A stretch of 64,000 nt of DNA, from positions 46,750,412 through 46,814,411 of the forward strand of contig CM055909.1 of the NCBI GenBank assembly GCA_029582155.1, given 5' to 3'. A program made the translations under genes and the position numbers. The stretch comes from Panopea generosa (lineage: Eukaryota > Mollusca > Bivalvia > Adapedonta > Hiatellidae). The notes under the pieces were generated by a model, which was not told the origin of the DNA, made no database searches, and saw nothing but the letters and a program-made list of their open reading frames with translations. Positions 35,798-47,629 of the stretch are shown here, piece by piece; position 1 is the first letter of the stretch; each line of letters opens with the position of its first letter.

Positions 35798-36256
35798 CTA
35801 TAGTTGGTTGTCTTGGAAGAACCTCAATCCAAAGTTTCGCATCATATGGACAACATTGAACTCAGTCCGCGTGGATGATGTATTCCATATTATAGCTGCA
35901 TTGACAGTTCTATGGACTAGTTTAAATGAAGGAAATTCAGCCTCGTTCGCTGTTCTGTTGTACCAAAGATAATATCCATCGGATGATATAAGGTCAACAC
36001 ACACGTAGCCAGGGCCGAAGGTGACGCGTCACAGTCTGCCATTCGGAACATCTCGCTCAATTCTCCGAAACAAACTTGCTGCGGAAGCACAAAAAGTGCA
36101 AGCAATGTCCGAGGAGTTCCGAATGACAGTCTCCGTAATGAATGACCATGAACTTGGTTGTGCGGTCATGAGTCTCCATGAAACGATTATTAAATGCGCT
36201 GACAGCCGCTTGATAACTGGAATATTGTTGATAAGGTAAAAAAAAAAAAAGGTCAA
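35798..36256 (-). pseudogene. Coding-like island of unknown origin
   Basis: This is a G+C-richer patch in the first receptor intron. On the minus strand one frame stays open from 36256 to 35798 except for a single stop near 36029. It reads SAHLIIVSWRLMTAQPSSW, ITETVIRNSSDIACTFCAS, FRRIERDVPNGRL, stop, RVTFGPGYVCVDLISSDGYY and LWYNRTANEAEFPSFKLVH, ending near FGLRFFQDNQL. An overlapping + frame (36021-36239, containing NKLAAEAQKVQAMSEEFRM) is also open, so the true sense is uncertain. I do not recognise a family. A captured gene fragment, nested pseudogene or alternative exon are all possible. Confidence 0.35.
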
Positions 36257-36717
36257 TACTTACGTTAACACAAACTGACATACACATTCTTCACAGCGGT
36301 GCCATAAGTCTCTGTGAACAAATGGTACTCTTTTTTATAGACTGCAGACGAATTGGCTGAAATGGCCGTCATTGAAGCATTTGCATCATTTCTCTTAACT
36401 TGTTTATTATGACGATATGATATCGGTGCGAATGCAAGAGGTTATTTATTAGCTAACATTTGAATAATTTCTACAATGTGGATGTATTGATGCCAAGCAA
36501 ACGATTTATCGGTTCGGTGAAACAGCCGCGCTATTGCGCATTGTTATTACATCAAATATGTCACGAGTTTATTTCACATGAAATGTCTCAGAATATTTCA
36601 CATGTGGAAAACCTCAGAAATATACGACGGATAAACATGACATGGGTGCATTTCAATAAGATTCGTCTGCACCAGCAGCGGCAACTGTTGATATGAAATT
36701 TTCTTTATAAAGAAGTT

Positions 36718-37312
36718 AGATTCGTCATGCTTCATAATGACGTTTGATTCACCATGCTTCATAATGACGTTTGATTCGTCTTGCTTCATAAAGACGTTAG
36801 ATTCAACATGCGTCATAAAGACGTTTGATTTGTCATGCTTCATAAAGACGTTTGATTCGCTATGCTTCATAAAGACGTTTGATTCGTCATGCTACATAAA
36901 GACGTTTGATTTGTCATGCTTCATAAATACGTTAGATTCGTCATGCTTCATAAAATAGTTAGATTCGTCATGCTTCATAAAGACGTTAAGTTTGTCATGC
37001 TTCGTAAAGACGTTAGATTCGTCATGCTTCCTAAAGACGTTTGATTTGTTATGCTTCATAAAGACGTTAAGTTTGTCATGCTTCATAAACACGTTAGGTT
37101 CGTTATGCTTTATAATGACGTTTGATTCGCCATGCTTCATAAAGACGTTAAGTTTGTCATGCTTCATAAACACGTTAGGTTTGTCATGCTTTATAATGAC
37201 GTTTGATTCGTCATGCTTCATAAAGACGTTTGATTCGTCATGCTTCATAATGACGTTAGATTCGTCATGCTTCATAAAGACGTTAGATTCGTCATGCTTC
37301 ATAAACACGCAA
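36718..37312. repeat. 27-bp tandem array, about 22 copies
   Basis: Unit GATTCGTCATGCTTCATAAA plus GACGTTA, with variants TTTGAT/TTAGAT/TTAAGT and AAAGACG/AATGACG/AAACACG. Because 27 is a multiple of three, both strands stay open for over 100 codons (MKHDESNVF on the minus strand, SSCFIKTFD on the plus). No start context, splice site or domain supports translation. Confidence 0.93.
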
Positions 37313-37734
37313 CGCTAGTTTCATGCAAACACCGTTTTGATAAGACATTGTAAACGTTAGCTGTATTTTGTTCTGTTCTGTTCTGTTCAAATAAAACGAC
37401 GCAAAGCTAGCGTAATTTCCCACGGGTGATGAATGGAAAGTATCGGAATTGACACCCGTGTGTATCCGACGATGTCAATCTTTATACAACTCTATGTCAA
37501 CTCACCTTCTTACCTTCTGTTGACATCTTGAAACGTTAAAACCAGTACTGAATACCAGTATGTAATTGTGTATTACGTTTGAAATCCTTTCAAAATATTC
37601 GAAACATAACCATTCATCCTAACATGTGTCTTGAACTAGCATAAGGTAGTTTTAACTCATCGGTTTTACTTGGAGTATGAAACATGTCCTTACAACTTCA
37701 AAAAATCATGCTCGAAGTCTGTCTATAAACATAG

Positions 37735-38020
37735 TCTGTATAATGGACCCAGTTCTCCCGAATGGGTCCGTTAAAGCCATAGTTGGGAAAGCCACATTTG
37801 AGCACGTTGATTGGTCAGTTGCTTCAACTGAAAGTTTGAATGACGTCACAATTTAGTAAGCGTTTAATTGTAGTCTATCCAAGACCTTGATATATTCCGA
37901 ATCAGGTCTAGTATCAACCTTCAATGAAAAGCTGGAAATTCTATGCATGTCCCACAATTCAAAATGATTGGACGCTTGTTAAATTTCGACGTCATTCAAA
38001 CTAAGCAAAGCGTCTTGTTC
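37735..38020 (+). repeat. Foldback-type dispersed repeat, copy 1
   Basis: It begins with a small hairpin, GGACCCAGTTCTCCCGAATG then GGTCC. Later blocks TTCCGAATCAGGTCTAGT and TCTATGCATGTCCCACAATT reappear inverted at 40000-40080. It sits about 150 bp upstream of the TM4 exon. Confidence 0.55.
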
Positions 38021-38169
38021 AAGATTACCGCGTTATTTTCCGCTGATATGAAACTAAATAAAACTGAAAAATTCCAATAACCTATCAGTGATGAAAGTTA
38101 AAACTGGATTTGTGTATAATAATGACATGTTACCCAGGCACAATAATAATGTATTGTTAACTTTTTCAG

Positions 38170-38230
38170 GTATACCGTTGATTTACAGTTCTGCGTATGC
38201 CATTTTACGGGTAGCGCAAGCTGACGAAAG
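38170..38230 (+). CDS. GPCR exon: TM4
   Basis: 61 nt, phase 1 in and phase 2 out. With the preceding G it gives GIPLIYSSAYAILRVAQADE plus AG. Acceptor TTTTTCAG|GTATAC, donor AAAG|GTAAAT. The GWG|IP junction is at the usual class B TM4 intron position, and the ILR-AQADE end matches the V/I-R-...-D/E run before the ECL2 Cys-Trp. Confidence 0.93.
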
Positions 38231-39349
38231 GTAAATATCTTATGTTAAATCAGGGTCACCGTAGATTCTATTTATTGTTTAAATAATTTATAGATATATT
38301 GAGCAAAGAACATTATAGAAAACTTAAAATGTTACCAGAAAATAGTGCAATGTATGTTGTAGATTCTAAGAAAAATTACCTTCTCTATCATTAGCTGAAC
38401 TTTGACGATAAATGTAATACCTTCTGACTAAGGCAATGTGTACATACTATACTGAACCGAACAGCTAACCCGCCACTTTTGTATTTGATATAATTTTCGT
38501 CACAATATTGAGTAGCGTTATTAAAGTTGATATACGACATTTAACACACACTTATGTTTTGATTTTTTATGGGACGATTGTAATACTCTTTGTAATTACT
38601 TGTGCGCGCACTTCCATTTGGCACGAAATGCCTATTTTGCACGTGTAGTACGAAACTTGAGAGTGTTTTGATAAATACAAAGAAATATCAGATGGCAAGT
38701 TAACTGTTCCGTTCAGTATTAAAAATGAGTTAAATAGTAATTTTAAAATTAAGTTTAACTATGATATAAGGGTGGACGTTTTATTTGTTGTACGGTATTT
38801 GGTTGTATATTTTATTATTATTTCTCTGTATTTACTGTAAGTCACTAGTGTAGTCCATTGGCTCGCCCATTAATGTGTCATTTTTTTTACAAGTTTGTCG
38901 AAAAATGTTACCTAGCCATATCGCCGTATGCTTGCAATTCACGACCATGGTTTAATCATTATCGTGTCTAGACACTACCCTCAACAATTCCCTATGTCAT
39001 TAATCATTATTTGTACAAGCAGCTTCTTCCAAAATATTCCGTATTTCAATTAATTTTTAAGTGTGTTGAATCGAATTTTGCTTATGTTCTCGTATCTCGT
39101 CATTATTTACCCCTGCAAACACATCATAGTTAGAAGGTTGTACTTTTTGAAACATCATACCTAATAAAGTATTAGCTTTTTATTTAACAACTTGCGTCAT
39201 GCTAGTTTTAAAAAAAAATTAATAAAAATTCTTAAAAAAAAACAGATTTATTTTTTCTACTATAGCGATAAAAATCGAAGAAATCAAAATATTATTTTAT
39301 GCCGTTTGTGATATATATGCTGTGTTTGTAACGGTTTTAAATATTGTAT

Positions 39350-39490
39350 ACACTGGTTACAGCTAATTAAATATTCGGATTCATATATTACAGCTTATTA
39401 AATATTCTGATTCGTATATATTAGCAGCTAATTAAATATTCGTACATATTACAGCTAATTAAATATTTGTATTCGTATATATTACAGCTA
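39350..39490. repeat. Short A+T-rich tandem repeat, unit about 35 bp, 4 copies
   Basis: ACAGCTAATTAAATATTCG followed by GATTCATATATT is repeated with small changes. No coding potential. Confidence 0.75.
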
Positions 39491-39904
39491 ATTGAAAGTC
39501 GTCATCGTAACTGTAATGTTTATATTATACAATTTAATGTCCTTTTCTAAATAGAAAAAAATAATGGACTGTATATACACTGAGGTGGAATGTGAAATAC
39601 AAGTCATTCAGTAAAAGTTCATAATTAGTAATTCCCAAAGAACATTGCTACATGATCGGCATATAGAGTGAATCATGTTGGCAAGATTCAAGATTTACAT
39701 AATATCTAACAAATAAACAGATTGTACTTATTTTACAATTAAGAACTAATGAAAATCATTAATTTTAACATGCTTATACCAATGTGTTCAAGCCAGTACA
39801 TGCATGAATAAAACGAGTCAGTTGGCCCTGGACTAATCAACTTGGCCTCTGTCTGATATCCCCACCCAATTTATAAAACAATACATTGATAAATTAATGT
39901 TTAT

Positions 39905-40095
39905 ACCGTACTAGACTGTATAACGGACCCAGATATTCCGCTTGGTCCGTTACATAGCAATATCATTTTGATTGGTCAGAGTTTGGTGAGCGTTAAACAG
40001 CTATGAATTGTGGGACAGACATAGAATTCCCTGTTGTTGTTTTTTAATTGGAGTTGAACAGACCTGATCCGGGAGATATCAGAGAGAGGATAGAC
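39905..40095. repeat. Foldback-type dispersed repeat, copy 2
   Basis: GACTGTATAACGGACCCAG with a short hairpin matches 37735. GAATTGTGGGACAGACATAG and GAACAGACCTGATCCGGGAG then match internal blocks of copy 1 in inverted orientation, so the two copies differ by an internal inversion or are mosaic. Confidence 0.5.
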
Positions 40096-41232
40096 TGATA
40101 CCATACTTTCGAGCCACCAAACATGCCATGTCATGATTTGTCCGTATCACTTTGCCCTCCCAGTAGCTACTGATATCATTGGACAGGTGGGTTGTGTCTC
40201 TGATAAACAACTAGCAGAAATACATTTTTTTTCTACCGTAGTCTTTCCTGTGTTTTGTAAATGATTTATTACCAACTATTTAGCTTAATATAAGTCTTAT
40301 TATTTTAAGACTTAACAGCTGTTCTGTAAGTTATTTATAGCGACGATACTCAATATATTCTGAAGGGTATTTAGATATTTCCATCATTTTGGTCGTTAAG
40401 TCTGTTAGCACTTTATCAACGCAAGTCGTGTATTCTTTTTTTTGCTTCAATAAACAAAGTGTTTGATTAATCGATGGCAAATATCAAAATTATGAAATAA
40501 GCCAAACTGTCAGTCTGCACATTAGATACAAAGCTAATACATAAAATATCTGACTGGAAACCATTTCTTAAAAACACAAAAAAATCATATCAAACGCGGC
40601 TTTTATGACGGACAGATCTCTTGTCAGTCAAACTACCTTTGATTAATAAGCATGGCGCGTTGTTTTTTTTATAAAACAGAAACCAAGTTTGTTTTATGTA
40701 TTGAAGATGTCAGAGATACTACTGACTTTGAATAATTTCAAATTTTTCTAGAAATTTTATCAATTTGCTGTCGTTGTGGTGATGTTTTAACTCGCTCATT
40801 ATAAGTGTTAGTCGATAGATACGCACAATGTGCATTGATCTTAGTACTACTTGGAGAACGTCGCTTCCTGGTATTTGAACGTTACTTTGTGAAGATCGAT
40901 GGTTTGTTAAATTGTATAATGGTTTTTAATGCATTCAGTCATATTTTTTTGGGCTGATCACACATCTGTAACATTATATATAAAATGTAAAGTCAGTTGA
41001 ATTTGCCATTTAACAAATTGACCTTTTGGTTATTAATATTAAATTGAGTAGGATATTTATAATTCTGAGTTTTAGACTGAGTATTTCAAGTTCTTTGTAT
41101 TCAGAAATTACATTCCTTTTCTTTTTTAGACATTAAGCACCAACCAAGTGTTCCTTATATATCTATGCAATTTTAAGTCGACAAATAAAAAAAAAACTTA
41201 TTAATTTAACAGTTGTTTTTATTCTTCCATAA

Positions 41233-41433
41233 CTATTTCAGTTTGAACACCTCATGTTTCTTGTGATATTCACAATTATTTATTTTAGGATTGCTTATTG
41301 ACTTTGGTGACCAAATCATGCAACCAAACAATGATATTATATGTTGAATATAGCGATACACTGGATTTAACATAGCGGGCATAGAGTATTCGTAGCTACA
41401 ATTTGATAGTGAGAAAGCAAACAAATACCTCAA
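41233..41433 (-). mobile_element. Possible LINE reverse-transcriptase C-terminal fragment
   Basis: The minus frame contains LNPVYRYIQHIISLFGCMIW, followed by NPKINNCEYHKKHEVFKLK. The shape resembles the post-RT segment of LINEs (LFD-LV-PI-LYGCE-W, then a helix with H--F-K). It is short and no RT core is adjacent. Confidence 0.35.
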
Positions 41434-43214
41434 TGAAGTCCTTATACGTTAAGAAAGCAAATTGAACATTTTCAAATATTGCAATGTATTTCTAGACGAC
41501 AATCCTGCTAGGTGTGTAGTATATGATAAAAGAGAATATACTGTGAAATGTGATATGTTTAATACATAGGTGCATTTCTGTCGTGTGTTTTTTCTGTCGT
41601 TTTTTTTTGTTTGTTTTTTTTTCGTGTGTTTCTTTATTGATGATTGTGTACCTGTTTTTTTTTGTTTATTTAGTGCACCATGTGTCAGAGAGATTCCTTG
41701 TTTTGTTCATTATTTTACTTTTATAAATGTGCATTTGGACTAGGACTGAGATGACATAAAGTGCCAGTTGAGGTATTAAATTAGGAATATAACTCAAAAT
41801 AACTTCCTTTGTTTTTACTATTTATTTCACAATTTTACACAGAGAGAGAGAGATAATAACATTAAATGTTGTTCTGCCGAAATTGGTTTTCTAACTACCT
41901 TGCACTCAGATTCACCATCAACTTCCCAGCATATCATATATTAACAATAGCAACCCGTACCATATACTTACCGCACCTTCTCTCTCTGGACACTATCCAG
42001 ACCTAAACAACTGACACCTCATAACATATATCATACATGTGCAAAAGTGAAAAGGTAACATGTTTTATCAATCTACAACAGCTGAATTAATTAAATGCAC
42101 ATACGATACTTTGCTAAACACATAGTACTATATCTTTAATATTACAGTACTATATATTTAAAAAACAGTACTATATCTTTAATAAAACAGTTATTTATCA
42201 TTTAATTCAAACTTAGTTTGCATACATATGCAACATATTAATTGAAATCAATATCATTCCGTAAACCCTAGTTATTTCAGAGCCTGTTATAAAACAAATG
42301 ATTTGATTTTATGAAAATACTCAAAGAATTTTACGTCTTTTGCCAAATTATATCAAAATAGATCAGTTCCAACATTTTTAGAAAAAAAAACAACAAAAAA
42401 AATGGTACAAAACAAATAATGGCACTTTCAGGTACCTCATTCGTTATGCTCGTGCCTCCTGTTGTATAATTGCTAAGTTCAATGCATGAGCGGCACACAT
42501 CAAAGGATGCTCACAATGTACCAGATATCCCCTCTACAAGTATAAGCAGTCATTCGGAATCAGAACTTTAACTTTCGACTTTGATGATAAACACGATTAT
42601 ATCTGTTTTACTGCGAAACTGCTGGAATGTCACATAAATCACGTGCGCAAATGTTCATGCACTTTAGATATCTTAGAACTTATGAGCGGTGGCTATATAT
42701 AGTTGTTTTTTAGGTGAGTGTTATGTGCAGAAAAATATTTTTCATCCGGTATTTAATACGCAATATTATGTTAATTAAGTGCTCCTAAATTACAAACTAT
42801 GGAATTATGTGGAGTAGAATTCAAGTTTGAACCATTGGTAAATTGTTAATGGTAAAGGTAATAACTCTCTAGATATAGTGCACACATGCTGCATTTGTGG
42901 TCGTCGTAAATCATTGATACTTAACTATAAGAAACTACAGATGATAATTTGAAACAATGATTAAGATTAGTCCATAAATTATTTAATTCCAACTGATCAA
43001 GTTTCTGTTTAGTTTGATAAGCCTAGCTCTTATTATTATAATTACTTGTATAATTTAAGAATGGATATCATGATCAAGCAATGTGTAATTTGTTAGCGTG
43101 CCGTTATTCTTAGATATTTTAAAGACATATTTTAATGAACCTTCAAAGCCTGTAACTGATAACTGGCATTTACATAATTCACTGAGTACTGCGAAGTTCG
43201 TGGCCTAGGGACGA

Positions 43215-43900
43215 CGTACATCAAGTATTTTCTTTCACAAAAGTTGAAATGTAATTTATTTAACTTCTTATCATATATCCCCCAAGACTTCAGATCCGTA
43301 TACAATTATAGGTACAACCATAATACCAAATAGACATGATTTAGTATCCACTTCTTCGACTTTTCTAAATAAAGAGAGTAGATTGTACATTGCCCTTAAG
43401 GCTTATTCAGACAATACTTTAACAGCCGACATAGAATTACCAGTTGATGGAAATATAACCCCCAGATAACAGAAAGATTCAGCATCCTCAACATTTTCAC
43501 TATTTGTAAACTATTCATCATTATGACATTGTCTACGTTTCTCGAAAATACATATCTCAGTTTCTATGTAAACACCATTTTATGAATATAAATAGATTGT
43601 AAACAATGTGTGTTTGTCGCATTTCAACGATGTCATCAACAAACATCAATAAAGTATATACACAAGTATTCAAGATCGCTTATAAATTGTTGAAGTCTGT
43701 TTGATCGTTTATATCATTCACAAAATGTGCAAATTAAATTGACGAGAGTGGTTCCCCTTGTTTCGGTGTAGTCGAAACAATTCGATAATTTAGTACTACT
43801 GGATGTTCTGACACATGAGAAAAGATGTCTGTAAATGCTTAAATCATATCAAAACACTAACAACTTATACTTAACTGGGCAATGTTCACCCAAATCACAT
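43215..43900 (-). mobile_element. Degenerate LINE (non-LTR retrotransposon) reverse transcriptase
   Basis: Minus-strand frames give GEPLSSI then FAHFVNDINDQTDF (the QG-PLSP-LF---ND block), then LMFVDDIVEM (the F/Y-A-D-D catalytic motif, here FVDD), then VEDAESFCYLGVIF and VPIIVYGSEVLG, the post-RT YLG and YGSE-W motifs. Stops and frame changes occur between blocks, so it is inactive. It lies in the receptor intron opposite to the gene's direction. Confidence 0.8.
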
Positions 43901-44397
43901 CCCAAAATGCAGTACCAAAACATTTTACAACCTATGAAAGCACAGTACAGTGTCATATCCTGAGTAAGTATTTTATAAATTCATAAATTGAACATTCTAA
44001 TTTGAAACACGAGATATTTATTTCAACTTTATTGAACTCGGCAATAAACATAACAGTACAACCACAGTTGTATTTTTTCCTTTTCCAAAGTCTTCTAATA
44101 CAGTTAATATCAAAAGAAAACTATCTTACGTATGAATGCATTGTCTGAAGTTGGACACAATCTTGTTGCAATTCAAAGTGTGTTAAACTCATCAAAAATA
44201 CAATTAAAATACATTCCTGTTACAAGATAATGCATATTGGGGAAGAGGTGTAACACTTAAGAAAGGAGCAAAAAATGCAATTATCCTTTTTACCAATGAT
44301 TCATTATTCATTATTCCTGATGATTGCTAAGTTACCTATCTTGTTTTATCGAAGAATGTTTTTGGCAAACAGCTCGACATAAGATCAAAATATTACG

Positions 44398-44515
44398 TCC
44401 TTAAGCAAGAAATGTATTTGCGCATACTTGGTACTTGTTCTACTCAGCTACTCAGCAAGACTGAGAGAATGGCTTGCAAGAACGTTATTTCAAATCGATG
44501 TTAAAAAATAAGTTT
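44398..44515 (+). repeat. SINE family 2, 5'-truncated body
   Basis: TTGCGCATACTTGGTACTTG, TTGCAAGAACGTTATTTCAA and a terminal AAAAAATAAG follow the body of 51842-52042 (CATACGCTTAGTACTGG, TTGCAAGAACGTGTTTCAC). A tandem fragment with ATCGTCTGTTACGGCGGTG (44558, 44623) follows at once. Confidence 0.55.
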
Positions 44516-45257
44516 CAAATTAAACTTACACAGAGAACTACAACATAATAACAAACTATTTGATCGTCTGTTACGGCGGTGTGTAATGTCTTTAAGCAAG
44601 ACACTCTATCCGAACGTGCTTAGTACTGATCGTCTGTTACGGCGGTGTGTAATGGTATTGACATTCAAATAAATAATGATATTCATCACCAACACTAGTA
44701 TAACATAAATAGTACTCATATATAATCTTGATGAGTTTTTTTGGCATTCTTTGTTTGACTTTTAGCTAAAAGCACAGCACTGATAATGTCTTGTGGTCAA
44801 ACTTTGCAGTGTTGGTCACCGCCAAAATGAGCATACGCGACAGGGACTACTTTTTATACCTCGGATTTTATTTGTTTTATGTATTTAACATAAGCAAGCA
44901 GAATCAAATCAAACAATAAAGATTTATAACGGGCATTGTATTATGTCATTATTGTAAAAAAAAGTGTTGCATAAAATAAACGAAACGGTACAATAGCAAT
45001 CAAATTAAGGCGGCATATAGACATTTATTTAAGTTCAGATATCAGTACTTTGAAGTGCTTTGATTTTTTTGTATCTTTGTATCCAGTATGTGTTATATTA
45101 CTTTGCTTGTATTTGTATACTAAGTACTGTAGAAACGTTCAGTTGGGACATGAAGTTAAAGACAAATATTTTAACTGTGTTTTTATTTGTTCACGTCCTG
45201 GTCTTCACATTTATATATAAGGGAAAAAGGTAATTAGTGTTGGACGTTTAGTATATT

Positions 45258-45482
45258 AATGGGTTTTACCGCTGTTTTCAACCCACTTGACATATCCATA
45301 TTGGTATATCCAGTATTATTGGTGAAGGAAGACATCAGAATGAATCTGAGCAGAACCAATGTCCTTTCACAGGTAACTGGCAACCATTCTCACATAAAAT
45401 GTTTGGAGCGAGCTGGACTGGAGCCCACAACCTCAACGGTGAGAGATACGAGGTTAGCAGACGGCAATGCTTGAAACCACTA
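45258..45482 (-). repeat. SINE family 3 (tRNA-Leu-like)
   Basis: It matches the copy at 59585-59852 in the same orientation: GGTTTTACCGCTGTTTTCAA, GTATATCCAGTATTATTGGT, GGAAGACATCAGA, TTTGGAGCGAGCTGGACTGG. The tRNA part on the minus strand is more decayed here. Confidence 0.7.
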
Positions 45483-45977
45483 AGGGGAATCCTATTTTTA
45501 ATGTATACAATAACCTTTTTAACAATCTTAATTGTAAAATTTTGATGACGACATTTGAAGATGTAATACATAAAATGTCGGCTGAATATATATTTTTTAT
45601 TATTTCTAAATGGCTACAACTTCAATAATTTATAACGACTGTCCATGAACATTTTGAACAGCCAGCCGTCTTGCATTTGACTATATTTGAAAAAAAAAAT
45701 GAACATTGGTGTACCCCGTCCAATGTACCTGAACAACCGTCGTATTACATGTTAGTTGTATCAATGTCAAATACGTGATAAACAAACAGTCTAATTCCTA
45801 TGGTGGCACAGTTCTGCCAGCCTGATAGTCACACAATCACATCATTAATTATCTGTGATGTCGACATCAGTAACTAATAGTTGGTGGCAGAACCTAATAG
45901 TTGGTGGCAGAACGGTGTCGCCATAGATTTTCCACATTATTTGAAGTATACTTAATAATAATTGATTTATTTTACAG

Positions 45978-46044
45978 TTGTTGGTCTATAAGTTTTGGCG
46001 ATAAGGAATGGATCATATACACTCCTAACCTTACCTGTCTGGTG
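45978..46044 (+). CDS. GPCR exon: second extracellular loop
   Basis: 67 nt. AG from the previous exon plus T gives Ser, then CWSISFGDKEWIIYTPNLTC and LV, ending in phase 0 at GTG|GTAAGT. Acceptor TTATTTTACAG. The Cys-Trp pair is the ECL2 hallmark: the Cys is the partner of the TM3 cysteine. GDKEWII aligns naturally with the GNKKWII of PTH receptors. Confidence 0.93.
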
Positions 46045-46126
46045 GTAAGTAATATTCACTTGTATATAATGCACAAAGGTATACCATTCATGTATACATG
46101 TGTCCAAGTTCTACGATTTGTATAAA

Positions 46127-46167
46127 CAAAATACTCTATTTTGAAACTACGTCATTCTATTTTTAGA
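46127..46167 (+). mobile_element. Solo end of the TACGTCATTCTATTT MITE
   Basis: CTCTATTTTGAAACTACGTC followed by ATTCTATTTTTAGA matches the terminal inverted repeats of the complete element at 52344-52517. Only one end is present. Confidence 0.55.
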
Positions 46168-46443
46168 TTGAACTTTTTTAAATTTAGTTTTAAGTGTTGC
46201 ATTTGAAGAGCATCGATCGAACTATGGCAAGAAGCCAACACTCTATCCACTTCACCATCGCCCCGTTTCTGCAGTGGATACACTGTTAGCCACTCATGTC
46301 AGAGGTGACGGTTTCGACCACAATCTTGGTACAATTGCCTCTAGCAAACGTGCGACCAAGGAAATGGTCTCAAAATCGATTCAATAACTTGTAAGCTTTC
46401 TTCGTAATCGACTTTAAATAAAGTAGTGTGAATACAAACATGG

Positions 46444-46685
46444 TTACCGTCAATTGACTGATTGATTGATTGATTGATTGAATGAATAAATGTTAAGCGT
46501 CATTTTATGTCATCGAGGCCTAACAGACGACCAGTTAACCTTACCACTGTTTCCTTGGACCCTGCAAGGTTAACCATCACTCGAGCACACCCTATCTCCG
46601 CAAGTAACTGAAAACTTTCATACTTGGATTAGCTGTGAGAGACGAATGATGCCGTATATCAATCGTCACGGAGACTGACCAAGCG
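46444..46685 (-). repeat. SINE family 1, head missing
   Basis: On the minus strand the body ends ACTTGCGGAGATAGGGTGTG, GAGTGATGGTTAACCTTGC, GGTCGTCTGTTAGGCCTCG and TAAAATGACGCTTAAC, then an ATTCAATCAATCAATC tail. The tRNA-like head is lost beyond CTCCGTGACGATTG. Confidence 0.75.
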
Positions 46686-47067
46686 GGGTACCGTCAATTG
46701 AATAATAAGTTATATTTCAAATTTCACCATCATTCACCCTTAGATGATTTTGTTTTACATAAATATAAAAATAGTTGCTTCTGTTGCCAAAAAGGTTGAA
46801 AACGGTGTTGTATACTTTGAATGTTTGTAATCGGTTTAGAGTTAGACATTCGTTATCGATATTTCATAAAAGAAGTTACAAGAAGAGAACCTGATTTCTT
46901 TTCAAATAACATATGTGCAAAACCATTTTCTTTAATACAGCACCAGCCGTTCATTATTGACGTCACATAAGCCACGTGACCAGGATAGATATATCGTTAT
47001 ATCACGTTATGAACCATTGTATGGTACTCAGCTGATAAAGCTCATCGTATTTATGCTTAACCTGATC

Positions 47068-47629
47068 TATTCTATGCAAAATATATTACCTCTGTTCTAT
47101 TTCATGTAAACTACGTTATATCATCTGTTCTGGCAAACATGTATTCCGTCCTCTGTTCTATTCCAGAAAAAAAATACATATAATCTACGTTCTATTAAAG
47201 GCAAATATATTACCTCTGTTCTGTTTCATGCACACGTACATATATCATGCATTCTGTTTCAGGCAAACATAGATATATCATCCGTTTTATTCCAGGCAAA
47301 CGTACATATATCATCTGTTTTATCCTAGGCAAACATACATATATCACCTGTTCTATTCCAGGCAAACGTACATATATCACCTGTTTTATTCCAGGCAAAC
47401 GTACAGATATCACCTGTTTTATTCCAGGCATACGTATATATATATATCACCCGTTCTATCCCAGGCAAACATACATATATCATCTGTTCTATTTCAGGCA
47501 AACGTACATATATCACCTGTTCTATCTCAGGCAAACTTACATATATCATCTGTTCTATTCCAAGCAAACAAACATATATCATCTGTTCTATTCCAGGCAA
47601 ACATACATATATCATATGTTCTATTCCAG
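47068..47629 (+). repeat. 33-bp array of amplified TM5-exon 3' splice junctions
   Basis: Units begin (first G of GCAAAC) at 47230, 47263, 47296, 47329, 47362, 47395, 47428, 47465, 47498, 47531, 47564 and 47597. The true exon begins one period later at 47630. A typical unit is GCAAACATACATATATCATC plus TGTTCTATTCCAG: a polypyrimidine-AG acceptor followed by exon-like bases. Spacing is exactly 33 bp except one 37-bp unit at 47428. Older, more worn copies (GCAAAATATATTACCTCTG, GGCAAATATATTACCTCTG) extend back to about 47070 and resemble the exon start GCAAACATATATTTCCTCTG even more closely. Confidence 0.92.

Larger units (their letters stand above)
30565..38169 (+). other. GPCR intron after the TM3 exon
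   Basis: About 7.6 kb from GTAAGT to TTTTTCAG. It contains dispersed repeats, a 76-bp array split by a LINE end, a MITE, a coding-like island at 35798-36256, a 27-bp array and a foldback-type repeat, each listed separately. 33935-35005 and 35190-35780 show only A+T-rich sequence. Confidence 0.85.
38231..45977 (+). other. GPCR intron after the TM4 exon
   Basis: About 7.7 kb. Recognised content: a short A+T-rich repeat, a second foldback-type repeat, two LINE fragments, a SINE body and a family 3 SINE, listed separately. 38231-39345, 40095-41230, 41435-43200 and 44640-45255 hold A+T-rich DNA without a recognised exon; poly-T tracts occur near 41590-41660. Confidence 0.8.
46045..47629 (+). other. 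GPCR intron before the TM5 exon
   Basis: About 1.6 kb. It holds a MITE end (46127-46167), a family 1 SINE (46444-46685), and the 33-bp splice-junction array (47068-47629) that runs into the next exon. Confidence 0.88.
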
